NCBI GenBank assembly: GCA_015179125.1
Contig: WHVA01000570.1
Span: forward strand, 1-64,000
Source: Gautieria morchelliformis
Taxonomy: Eukaryota; Basidiomycota; Agaricomycetes; Gomphales; Gomphaceae
Length of the DNA stretch: 64,000 nt
Direction: 5' to 3'
In this document: piece after piece, positions 10,001-22,200 of the stretch
How the letters are laid out: each line of letters opens with the position of its first letter
How positions within the stretch are numbered: position 1 is the first letter of the stretch
Notes under the pieces: model-generated
What the model was told of the DNA's origin: nothing
The model's input: only the letters and a program-made list of their open reading frames with translations
Database searches by the model: none
Position numbers and translations under genes: made by a program

Positions 10001-13000
10001 ATGAACAACGTTAAGGCCACCGTGACTGCACCGTAAGTCAAGATCACTACTCTCTAGTGAGCCAACTGTTCACTCTCCATCCCAAAGTACTCCTGCAGCA
10101 ATCAAAGTGGCAGGAAAGGCTCCTTCGTTAGCGCTGTCTATTGCACACTGACTTTGACGATCGACAACAGGCTTGAAATGCACCCATCTTCCCAATACCA
10201 GACTCGGCAAGCGTCCTAGTCGCTGCTTCGTGAAACTCTTCGTCGATAAGGATATCCATAAGACTGCGTTAGCCGCCAGAGGCAATACTGCCTTGTGGAA
10301 TGAGTCATTCTTTTTGTGCGTTTAATTCCACTGTCATTGTCCCAACGTGATCTTAAATCTACACAGCTACCAATTGACTGCGTCCTCTGTGTTGGAAATC
10401 GAAGTATATGGGCATCATACCATCGGATGTGATCGCTACATAGGCGGTACGAAGGAAAGGATTGAGTTGTTGCTTGCAGAAGGAGCAACTGGAGGTCAGT
10501 CCTTTTCGCTCATCGGTGGAATGTACGTGTAAACATCGAACACAGCAACAGTTGCTCGGAAACTGCGAAAACAAGATAAGGCAGGCAAGATTCATGAGGT
10601 TCTCGCTGTCCTAGAGTTCACCCTCGCGTCTTTCGTGACGTCGGACCAGTTGAACGAAGCAGTCAGCGAAGCGAAAGTGGTCGACAGTATGAACCCCGCG
10701 CCGTCCAGAATTATTGAAGCAGGGAATGTGGTCGACGGCATCATTTCCGCCACCAAAAATACTGTCATCCCGACAATGGATGCTTGGGATCCACTCCTGG
10801 ACAAGATCGAGCGGTTTACCGAGATCGTGGATGCGATCTCTGAGGTATGGGTCAAACGTCGGTGGTCTCCCAGGTCATCTCATGGACACGGTTCGCTTGA
10901 TTCTAGGTCCATCCTTACGCGAAAATGGCATGGTCTATCCTGTCTAGTGTGCCAAAGGTAGATCTATCCCATGCACCAGCTGAATTGACATATCTGACGT
11001 CTCGCCCAGACGATCATTGCTCAGAGGGACCGGGACGATAGCATCAACGAGCTGGCGAAAATTATTGACGACACCTATGCATTCGTCGATCTGGCAGAGC
11101 CGTTGATGCAAATTGAATCGCAGCAGTCAATTATCTTAGCCTTGGCGCAACAGACGTTAGAGTGCGGCTACTTTGTCCGCGCCTACGCGAAAAACAAGAG
11201 TTTCTGTATGTTGGACCCACTGTCACGTGGGCCATAGCTGATGACTTTGTTCAGGGAAAAGAACCGCGAAATATCTGGTGTCGGATGTCGACAGCAAGGT
11301 CAAACAATACCAGGAATCTTTCACCAAACTCCAGCTGGAGTTAGAACAGCATGCCGTGATTCATACCGAAATCAAAGTACTACGTGTTCTGGAGGCCGTC
11401 GGCGACTTGTGTGAGTTTGCCGAATAGCGGCCGTTCCCGAGGCTTATAAACTTTGCACTCAGCCGGGGAAATTTGGCTGAACGACATGCCCTACGCAGCA
11501 GGTGCTTGTTTCGATCCTGATAAAGGATGTTTGCCGGGCACTCGGGAAAAGGTTATTGCAGAAATATGCGATTGGGTCAACCAGGATACCGACGATACCC
11601 CTCGGGTATTTTTCCTGAATGATGTTGCGGGTTCGGGCAAGTCAGCGATTGCTCACGAGGTCGCACGACGATTTGATAAGCTCAAACGTCTGGGATCATC
11701 GTACTGTTTTGACCGCGCTCATCTGGCAGAGCGATCCCCCGCCAATATCTTTAGCACGATTGCTCGTGATCTGGCTGATCTGGACCCACAACGCAAAGCA
11801 TCCTTGTGGAAAGTGGTTGGAGAGCAGAGAGCACTTCGGACCACACGCATACCTCGTCTGCAGTTCCAGAAGTTCATTCTAGACGCCGCCCATGGGATAA
11901 CGACCATCGGACCAACGGTGATCGTTATCGATGCATTGGATGAGAGCGGAGACATGAAATCTCGCCAGGGCCTCTTGTCTGTCCTTGGCAACGAAGCTGC
12001 AGAACTGCCGCCTAACTTCCGCATTCTCATCACCTCCCGTGCCGAACAAGACATCCAGGGTGCGCTTCTTGGGAAGAAGCACGTGCTTTTCAGATCCCTA
12101 AAGGATATGGACCCGAACCCTGCCGATGACGTCGCCCGCTTTGTGAAATATGAACTGGGTAACATTACGGCCCTCGAGCGCAAATGGCCCAACGATGACT
12201 GGTGTAGGTTATTAGTCGAGAAATCTGAAGGTCACTTTCAATGGGCGTCCACGGCTTGTCGATTGGTCAAAGGAGATGGGAAGTATGGTCGGGATCCTGT
12301 GAACCAACTGCACAGACTTTTGACCAAGAACCTCCGTGGGTTGGATCAGCTCTATCTCGGCATTCTCAATCAGATATTCGGGGGTGACGATGACTTGATG
12401 GATGATGACGATTTCAGGCATCGCTTTCACTTGGTGATGGGCTGCATGCTTGCCGCCAGAGAACCGCTCTCGATGTCTGCCCTGCAGAAATTATGCAAGG
12501 AAAACGACTCGGGTACCGAGGTTCATGATATAGTCGGACCTATGGGTGCTCTGCTGAGCGTTCCTTCTCGTGAATCTGGCCCAATCAGTCTGCTGCACAC
12601 ATCTTTTCGTGACTTCTTGACAGATCACAGCCGGAGCGGACCCTACTACATTGACACATCGTTACACCATGTCGGCCTTGCCCATTCATCCTTGCGCGTG
12701 ATGGTAAAGGAACTGTGTTTCAACATTTGTCATCTTGAAACATCACATCTGCGCAACGACGATGTCGTTGACTTGAAGGCACGGACCAAGAAGAATATAT
12801 CCTCACAACTTTCCTACTCTTGCCGTTTCTGGGCTGACCATGTTTCCGACACGACCTTTACGGCTGATATAGGTAGAAAAGTCCAGGAGTTTTTCGAGAC
12901 TAAGCTACTCTACTGGCTAGAAGTTTTGAGTTTGCTTAAGACTGTACCCCTGGCATCGGCAGCTCTCTCATCAATGGTTGTGTGGAGCCAGGTAAGCGCC

Positions 13001-16000
13001 ACGCCCGAGCGCTATGGCTTTGATGACGAGTTCTGACATGACTCTAATGAACGTCAGGATGCAGATACTACAGCATTCGTAACGGATGCTCGCAATTTTG
13101 TAGCTACCTTTGGGAGTGTAATTTCTCAGAGTGCTCCCCATCTCTATTTGTCGGCACTCCCGTTTGCACCTGAAAGGTCGAAACTAAGCGAGGTTTACCT
13201 TCCGCGATTTCCACGACTACTCAGCATCGAGACCGGGAAAGCGACGACGTGGCAACCTATTCAATCTGTTCTGGTAGGTCATACCATGTCCGTCTCATCG
13301 GTGGCATTCTCGCAGGACGGCGAGCGCATCGTCTCTGGGTCTCATGACAGGACGATCCGTGTGTGGAATGCAGACACCGGAGAGCTCATTGCACCATTCG
13401 AAGGACACATCGGCGACGTGTTGTCGGTGGCGTTCTCGCATGACGGCAAGCGCATTGTCTCCGGGTCTGATGACAAGACGATCCGTGTGTGGAATGCGGA
13501 CACCGGGGAGCTCATTTCAGCACCGTTCGAAGGCCACACCCACTCTGTCTCGTCGGTGGCGTTCTCGAACGACGGAAAGCGCATCGTCTCCGGGTCTGAT
13601 GACAACACGATCCGTGTGTGGAATGCAGACACTGGGGAGCTCATTTCAGCACCATTCAAACACCACAGCCGCACTGTCTCGTCGGTGGCGTTCTCGCGCG
13701 ACGGCAAGCACATCGTGTCCGGGTCTCGTGACAGCGCGATCCATGTGTGGAATGCAGACACCGGGAAGTTCATTTCAGCAAGAGGTCACACCCGCGACGT
13801 CTGGTCGGTGGCGTTCTCGCACGACGGCAAGCGCATCGTCTCCGGGTCTTCAGACAAGATGATCCGTGTGTGGAATGCAGACACCCGGGGGTTCGTTTCA
13901 GCACCGTTCGAAGGCCACACCTGCCCCGTCTCGTCGGTGGCATTCTCGCACGATGGCAAGCGTATCGTCTCCGGGTCTGGTGACTATACGATGTCGATCG
14001 GTGTGTGGAATGCAGACACCGGGAAGCTCATTTCAGGACCATTCAACTACGACGCCACCGTCAGGTCGGTGGCGTTCTCGCACGATGGCACACGCATCGT
14101 CTCCGGGTCTTCGGACAAGACGATCCGTGTGTGGAACGCAGACACCGGGGAGCTCATTGCAGCCCCATTCAGAGGCCACATCGGCGATGTCTGGTCGGTG
14201 GCGTTCTCGCACGACAGCAAGCGCATCGTCTCTGGGTCTTCGGACAAGACGATCCGTGTGTGGAATGCAGACAACGGGGAGCTCATTTCAGCACCATTCG
14301 AAGGCCACACCCACGCTGTCAGGTCGGTGGCGATCTCGCACGACGGCAAGCGCATCGTCTCCGGGTCTGAGGACAAGACGATCCGTGTGTGGAATGCAGA
14401 CACAGGAGAGCTCATTTCAGCACCATTGGAAGGCCACACCAGCACCGTCAGGTCGGTGGCGTTCTCCCAGGACGGCAAGCGCATTGTCTCCGCGTCTGAT
14501 GACCACATGATCCGTGTGTGGAATGCAGGCACCGGAAAGCTGATTTCAGCACCATTCGAAGGCCACACCCGCATGGTCATGTCCGTGGCGTTTTCGCCCG
14601 ACGGCAAGCTCATCGTCTCCGGGTCTGGTGACACCAGCATCTGTGTGTGGAATGCAGACACTGGGGTGGTCATTTCAGCAGCATACGTACGCCACAACTG
14701 CAGCGTCACGTCGGTGGCATTCTCGCAAGACGGGAAGCGCGTCGTCTCCGCGTCTTCAGACAGGATGATCCGTGTGTGGAATGTCGATGCCGGGGGGTTC
14801 ATTTCGGCACCATTCGAAGGCCACACCCACGCCGTCTCGTCGGTGGCGTTCTCGCACGACGGAAAGCGCATCGTCTCTGGGTCTTGGGACAAGACGATCC
14901 GTGTGTGGAATGTAGACACCGGGAAGGCCATTTCAGCACCATTTGAAGGCCACACTCACATTGTCACCTCGGTTGCGTTCTCGCAGGACAGCAAACGCAT
15001 CGTCTCCGGGTCTGATGACAAGACAGTCCGTGTCTGGAATGCAGACACCGGGGAGGTCATTTCAGCACCATTCGAAGGTCATACCCGCGACGTATTGTCG
15101 GTGGCATTCTCGCAGGATAGCAAGCGCATCGTGTCCGGGTCTGATGACTACACGATCCGTGTGTGGAATGCAGACACCGGGAAGCTCATTTCTGCACCAT
15201 TCGAAGGCCACAGCAACACCGTCAGGTCGGTGGCATTCTCCCAGGACGGCAAGCGCATCGTCTCCGGGTCTGATGACAAGACGATCCGTATGTGGAATGC
15301 AGACACCGGGGAGCTCATTTCACCACCATTCGAAGGCCACACCCATGCTGTCTCGTCGGTAGCGTTCTCCCAGGATGGCAAGCGCATCGTCTCCGGGTCT
15401 GGTGACAAGACGATCCGTGCGTGGAATGCAGAGACCTGGGAGCTCATTTCAGCACCATTCAAAGGCCACACCCACATCGTCAGCTCGGTTGCGATCTCGC
15501 ATGACGGCAAGCGCATCGTCTCCGGGTCTGATGACCACACAATCTGTGTGTGGAATGCAGACACCGGGGAACTCATTTCAGCACCATTCGAAGGCCACAC
15601 CCACTGGGTGAACTCGGTGGCGTTCTCGCAGGATGGGACGCGCATCGTTTCCGGGTCTAATGACATGACGATCCGTGTGTGGAATGCAGACACCGGAGAG
15701 CTCATTGCACCATTCGAAGGCCACATCGGCGACGTCTTGTCGGTGGCGTTCTCGTACGACGGCAAGCGCATCGTCTCCGGGTCTGAGGACAAGATGATCC
15801 GCGTGTGGAATGCAGGCACCGGGGAACTCATTTCAGCACCATTCGAAGGCCACAGTGAGACCGTCAGGTCGGTGGCGTTCTCGCAGGATGGCAAGCGCAT
15901 CGTCTCCGGGTCTGATGACATGACGATCCGTGTGTGGAATGCAGACACAGGAGAGCTCATTTCAGGGCCATTCAAAGGCCACTACGATAAGGTCATGTCG

Positions 16001-17165
16001 GTGGCGTTCTCGCCGGATGGCAAGCGCATTGCCTCCGGGTCTCATGAGAGGACGATCCGTGTGTGGAATGCAGACACAGGGGAGCTCATTTCAGGACCAT
16101 TCAAAGGCCACACCCTCACTGTCGAGTCGGTGGCGTTCTCGCACGACGGCAAGCGCATCGTCTCCGGGTCTCATGACAAGACAATCTGTGTGTGGAATGC
16201 AGACACCGGGAAGCTCATTTCAACACCATTCAAAGGCCACACTGACGCTGTCTCGTCGGTGGTGTTCTCGCACGACGGCAAGCGCATCGTCTCCGGATCT
16301 TTTGACAAGACAATCCGTGTGTGGAATGCAGACCCTGGGAACGTCAATTCACCACCATTCGAAGGTCATACCGCCGGCGTCACGTCGGTGGCGTTCTCGC
16401 ACGACCGCAAGCGCATCGTCTCCGGTTCTGAGGACAAGACGATCCGTGTGTGGAATGCAGACACTGGGGGGCTCATTTCAGCGCCATTCGAAGGCCATAC
16501 TCACACTGTCTCGTCGGTGGCGTTCTCCCACGACGGCAAGCGCATCGTCTCCGGGTCTGAGGACAAGACGATCTGTGTGTGGAATGCAGACACCGGGGAG
16601 CTCATTTCAGCACCATTCGAAGGCCACACGGCCGGCGTCATGTCGGTGGCATTCTCGCAGGACGGCAATTGCATCGTCTCCGGATCTCATGACCACACGA
16701 TCCGTATGTGGAATGCAGAAACCGGGGAGGTTACTTCACCACCATTCGAAGGCCACACCGGGTTTGTCACGTCGGTGGCGTTCTCGCATGATGGCAAGCG
16801 CATCGTCTCTGGGTCTGATGACAGGGCGATCCGTGTATGGAATGCAGACACCGGAGAGGTCATTTCAGGACCATTCGCCGGCCAAGCCCCTTGTCAGTAG
16901 CTGTTACCTGGATTTGTCCGACCCAATGAAATCTGCTAATATCCTTTGCACAGCTACAGGGCCTGGGTTTCGACAAGACTCACGGCTACAAAATGGCTGG
17001 TTACTCAACTCTCCCTCAGAACTTTTATTCTGGGTTCCGCCCTGGTCTCAGTCAAGTTTGTGGTGGCCGGTGAATACTGCTGTTATTGCAAAGGGGTCCA
17101 CAAGGCTTGATCTCAGCCGGTTTGAGCATGGGAGTTCATGGATGAAATGCAGAGAGGCCATATGA
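10001..17165 (+). CDS. STAND/NLR-like receptor: C2-like, NACHT, 28 WD40 repeats
   Basis: Exons that keep one frame: 10171-10315, 10367-10494, 10552-10844, 10907-10957, 11010-11215, 11255-11410, 11463-12991, 13058-16892 and 16954-17165. A first exon 10001-10032 (MNNVKATVTA) is likely, but its link to 10171 is unresolved. The N-terminus is C2-like (RCFVKLFVDKDIHKTALAA, WNESFF, SVLEIEVYGHH). A helical linker follows, then NACHT with Walker A DVAGSGKSA (about 11617-11646), Walker B VIVIDALDE (about 11921-11947) and RILITSRAE (about 12020). The WD40 part fills the eighth exon. The last exon gives LLFWVPPW and WWPVNTAVI, the tail shared by agaric members of this family. Such proteins are cytosolic signal-transducing ATPases implicated in non-self recognition (HET-E/HET-D are ascomycete cousins). 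No stop or frame break occurs in about 6 kb, so the gene looks functional. Confidence 0.9.
13268..16882 (+). repeat. 28 tandem WD40 repeats, 129-bp period
   Basis: The eighth exon holds 28 consecutive WD40 units, mostly 43 codons long, of the form GHxxxVxSVAFSxDGKRIVSGS followed by xDxTIRVWNADTGxLIS. Twenty-eight equals four seven-bladed propellers. Variation concentrates at unit positions 3-5, 7, 13, 23, 25, 26 and 28 and around 36-43, while the rest is almost invariant even at the DNA level. Units 1-2 and 19-20 share the rare ELIAPFE ending followed by GHIGDVLSVAFS, which shows that larger blocks were duplicated as well. Confidence 0.92.
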
Positions 17166-18718
17166 GTTTCCCAGGGAAAACACTCATTGACACATGGGTA
17201 TTCCATTTCCTGCTATCATAGTGATTTGACTTCCCATATTATACATGCAGTAGCCCTCTGATAGTCTGTCTTGGACACAGTCTATCCTGCAGTGCATGTA
17301 CCATGTAAGCTACCAACCAATTCACACAATGTCATCATAAATGGGTTACAGGGTTTAGTATGTAGAGAATGTATGCTCTCTCTCCTCTGACCCAGATTAG
17401 CCGCATGATGCTCATGGCATGATCTGTGAGTACATGAGCTCCCACGCTGTGTTTCCTGCACCCAGTTGATGTGTGCATCAGGTGCTCCATAGGTACAGTC
17501 AACACTGTGATAACCCATACCCTTCCTTCCATAGATGCCTCAATGTATGGGTTGTCACAGAGTATGGGATACCACAGAGGACCTTTGTGGTGCTTAAATT
17601 CATCTGGCCTATTGAAGTAACCTTCGGATGAATATAGAGACACACTTTTAATGCCTAGTTGCTATCTACAAGTGTTTTTGAGACATGTAATCAGTGATTT
17701 TTGATGTCTCCATTGCGAAGGTGTGCTCAAGACGTGTCTAGCAACCAAAGTTAGTCAGCTTTTTTTTTTATTTTTATTTTTATTTTTCTCCTCATCAATT
17801 TATTCAACCATGGGCATCACACCTATGCTGGTCATTACATAGTTTCTACCATGAGCACGAGCCTTTCCCCTATCTCCCTGGGTCTCCCAGCCCCCTGTGT
17901 CCTCACAGGGTGACTGCACTGACAATGGGCCTAAGCCCCTGCCAGCCCACTCCCCTTGGAAGTGGTTGTTACCCTGCACTGTTGGTGAGGCTAGGTGCAG
18001 GTCTGTCCTGTCTGTTGGTGTCATGTGGGTAGATCTAGCTGCATAAGTGCTTGGCTGCTGAAGCAGGCTGGCACAACAAAATGGAGTGCCACGGAAGGAA
18101 AACTTCATCTGGCAGTGCTGGGTGTCCTTGCGCACTGTTCTTGGGGTTGTCTGCCTCTGCCACGCCGTGTTGAGTCCGGCTTTTGTTGATGCATAAGACC
18201 TGAGTGTGGGAATTGTGTTTGTGGGCATGGGGTGGGGTGGTCATGGTGTGCATATTGGCATGGTGGTGCATGGTCATCACTTCAGCAGTAAGCTTAGCAA
18301 AGCCAGCTTTCAGCTTAGTGGCAGCAGGGTCATATTTGGTCAGATACTTGTGGGTATGAAGTTTTTTTAGCACTTTTTGGAGTTTTTTGTCCAAAAATAG
18401 ATAAATTTTAATAAATTCATGGGTTATGTACCACCATCCCATCATGGATTATTGAATATGATAGAGTTTATGAGATTAATTATGAAACATCTTGGTGGAC
18501 AGCCAAAAGTATGGAATACTAGCCAATAGACCCATGCTTTGCACTAGGTTAGTTAAGGTTAACATCACACAGGGGTAGTTAATAGCATTAAAGAATTATT
18601 TGGTGGAATGAAACTACATATTTAATCAGGCTTTAGCAAAACCTCTTTGTATACAATATTAGATGTTTTGTTCCCTCCCCTAAAGAACATGGACTCTGTT
18701 CCAATTAGTGCCTCTTGA
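17166..18718. other. gene-poor region after the receptor gene
   Basis: No gene supported. A T-rich run (TTTTTTTTTATTTTTATTTT) lies at about 17760-17785 and reads as an A-rich tail on the minus strand. It could be the 3' end of a minus-strand LINE, but no LINE coding sequence was found beside it. An open minus frame at 17800-18228 has no recognisable domain. The last bases (18719-18723) are one copy of the TACTG duplication that flanks the next element. Confidence 0.4.
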
Positions 18719-18739
18719 TACTGTGTTACAATCCATTCC

Positions 18740-19294
18740 TGTAAGAACCCGGCCTTTGGCCGGTTACTTACCGGTAAAACCTTCTTCCGAGCCCGAGCCT
18801 TGTGATATTCGTGCCCGAGTACATATGATCCTTATCCGTGCCCGAGCCCGAGCTTGAGCTCATATCCGACCTTGATCCCATGCCTGTATCCCCTTAGTTA
18901 CTGATTCCGCTCCATCACGCATCATTCGTATATTACCTCACCCTGACCTCGGCCTCCTGACCTCGCCCTGACCTCCACTAATATGTTCGCCCCTGACTCG
19001 TACCCTCGCTCGTATATAACCCCCTTGTATGCATTCCTACTCCTCAGTCTGAAAATCAACTATCGTATCCCTTTGATCCTTAGCTAGTTTCTAAGCCTCG
19101 CCTCCTAAGCCAAACCTCGCCTCTTATTCGTTTACCTCCGAAGTTGGGACTCGTGCGTAGGGTTGGCGCAGCACATAAGCTGAAGCCAAGTCCCTCTCCG
19201 ACTTCCCCATCCAAACCTCGCCCCGTAACCTCGGACCTTACCTCGGGTTTCGCTCCTGACCTCGGTCAACCTTACGACGGATCGTATCGTAACA
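18740..19294 (+). repeat. 5' LTR of gypsy element 1
   Basis: 555 bp, begins TGTAAGAACCCGGCC and ends CGTAACA. It contains a TATATAA box (about 19013) within a stretch rich in CCTCG and GACCTCG words. It matches the 3' LTR apart from about 19 substitutions and a 6-bp length difference. Confidence 0.9.
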
Positions 19295-22200
19295 GCATTT
19301 TCAGACTGCTTACACCCTACGTATCCCTTTTCTTCACTATGTCCATGATAACTCGTTCCTGCACCCTTCGGGGTATCTCAGAACAACGACGTTTCTCGGA
19401 AGCCCCCGACGACTCACCACCGTCCCCGGGGATACCCCTGGCAGACCCCGCCGAGCCTAGTAACAAAGGCAAAGGTAGGGCTGACCCCGGTGACCCTTCA
19501 GGTGATCCAGGTGATGGCTCTGGAGGTTCTGACAACGATCAGGACCTCCCCACCTACCACCCGAGGACCTCGGTGACCTCGAGGATAACGAGCTTATGCG
19601 TCGAGTGTTCATCAAACTCGCGAAACCTCGCGAGTCCGAAGCACGAGCCAAGGTCAAGGAACCGGATAGTTATGACGGTACTGACCAGGCCAAGCTTCGC
19701 ACCTTCTTCCTTCAATGCGTACTCAACTTCCGAGATTGCCCCACAGTGTTCAAGACTGGGGCCTCGAAGGTGCAGTATGCTATTTCTTACCTGTCCGGCT
19801 CAGCTCTACAGTATTTCGAGCCGGCGATCCTCGGCGAAGTCCAACCCGAGCCAGATTGGCTCGAGGACTGGGACAGCTTCAAGGCCGAGCTCGAGCTCAA
19901 CTTCGGCCCATACGACAACGCTGCCCAAGCCGAGATTGACCTCGAGAAGATCGTCATGAAAGAGCACCACAAGGCCACGCGATTCTTTATCGACTTCACC
20001 CGAGCTTCGACTCGGACTCAGTGGAACGATGCGGCCCTCCGACACTTCGCCTACAAGGGCTTGGCCAAAAGAATCAAGGACGACTTACTTCACTTCCCTT
20101 GATTCCGCAGCCTCGCCGAGCTTAGGAACTTCGTGCTGGAATGGGACAGCCGTTACTGGGAGCGTAAGAAATATGACGCCATGATCAATGGTCGTAGCTC
20201 CCAGCCTGCACGCACTGCTAATCAGTCCAGCAGCAATGCCACTAACAACAACCAGTCATCCAGCGGTTCTAATAACAATAAGAACCGCAACAAGACTAAC
20301 AACAACGGCAAGGGTTCCAACAACAACTCTTCGAACAACAAGAGCCAGCCCGACATTTCGAGCAAGCTCGGGAAGGATGGCAAACTCCTTCCCGAGGAGC
20401 GCCAACGTCGGGTCGACCAGGGCCTTTGTCTGCTTTGCGGCACCAAAGGCCACATCGTCAAGGACTGCCCGAAGAACAAGTCTACCAACGGTAGCGGTTC
20501 TAAAGGTCGGGCAGCGAAGACCCCTAACAAGGGGACTTTGGCCTCCATTATGGAGGTGAAAAAATAGGTAGCAACCTCGGAACCACACGATCCGAGGATT
20601 GCGGTAACCTCACCCGTGTGCTCAGACTCAGTGCCACTTCTCATTCATTGTCCAAAGATTCCCTTAATGTAGATCTAACCTCGCCTTCGCTCCCCAACGT
20701 CGCTTTTGTTGCATTAGTTGACTGCGGGTCCTCAGATTGTTTTATTGAATCCAGATTTGTCCAGGAGTACTCTATGCCTGCTTATCCTGTCTCCCCTATA
20801 CCTTTGAAACTATTTGACGGTAGTACTAACACTACCATTACCCAAGCTCTAGACCTCTGCATTTGCTTTCCGACTGGCGAACAACAATGGGTTACCTTCT
20901 ACGTAACCTCGCTCGACTCGAGTTGCTCGGTGGTACTTGGCCACAACTGGCTCACCCGCTACAATCCGTCGATTGACTGGGTATTGGGCAGTATTACTTT
21001 CAAGACCATCGACCTAACAACGACTCCAGCGACCACGGCGATGTCAGCCCGCTCAGCCTCGGCTACGACTTCGACCTCGCCTACGGCATCTTCGCCCCCG
21101 CCTCCGACCTCGCATCAGAACTCGCCTCCGAAGTTGCAAGCACCGCTCGTTTCCCTAATCAATGCACCCGCTTTCATGCGCGTGGCTAGTTGGAAGGGTC
21201 CGAAGTGTTTCAGCTCAATCTGGCTTCACCTGAGCTCCTCGCCAGAGGGGCAACATCGGGAGAAAGTTCTTCCGAGCTTTCTGAGAACGTTAAGAAACAT
21301 GTTCCCGAAGTATATCACGAATTTGCAGATGTGTTCAGCAAAGCACGCGCTGACACTCTAGCTCCCCACCGACCCCACGATATCAAAATCAACCTCGAAG
21401 AAGGGACCTCGCCGCCTATTGGTCCCATCTACTCTCTCTCGGCTTCCGAACTCAAAGCACTTCGCGAGTTCATCGACAAGCACTTGAACATCGGTTTCAT
21501 CCGACCTTCACGCTCGCCTCATGGTGCACCGGTATTGTTTGTTCGCAAAAAAGATGGCTCCCTTCGGTTGTGTGTCGACTTCCGAGGTTTAAACAAGATC
21601 TCAAAAAAAGATCGGTATCCATTGCCATTGATTGCTGACTTACTTGATGCTCCAAAGAATGCTCACATCTATACGAAGATTGACCTTCGTCACGCTTACC
21701 ACCTCGTACGGGTGGCTGAGGGTGACGAATGGAAAACCGCCTTCAGGACTCGCTATGGGTCTTTTGAATGGTTGGTTATGCCATTTGGTCTCACTAACGG
21801 CCCTGCTGCTTTCCAGAGATTCATGAACGAGATTTTCGCCGACCTTTTGGACGTTTGTGTGGTGGTATACTTGGATGACATTCTAATCTACTCCAGTGAC
21901 CCCTCCAAACATGTTGAACATGTCAAGGAAGTCTTGCGACGACTGCGACTCAACAACCTCTTCGCCAAAGAAGACAAATGCGAGTTTCATCGCGACTCGG
22001 TTGAATTCCTCAGCTACATACTCTCTCCCGAGGGCCTAACTATGGCGGATGACAAGGTAAAGGTCACTCAAGACTGGCCTGAACCTCGCAAAGTTCGCGA
22101 CATCCAGTCCTTCCTCGGTTTCGCCAACTTCTACCGATGTTTCATTCACAACTACTCCGACATCACCATTCCTCTCACCCAACTCACCCGCAAGGGTACC

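Noticed and set aside
13342-15975. Long open frames on the other strand and in other frames of the WD40 array
   Set aside because: They simply mirror the 129-bp repeat, whose period is a multiple of three; no independent evidence for coding.
17760-17790. T-rich run as the 3' tail of the LINE whose halves lie at 36 and 47 kb
   Set aside because: Attractive as an A-rich tail on the minus strand, but no LINE reverse transcriptase or RNase H sequence connects it to those pieces.
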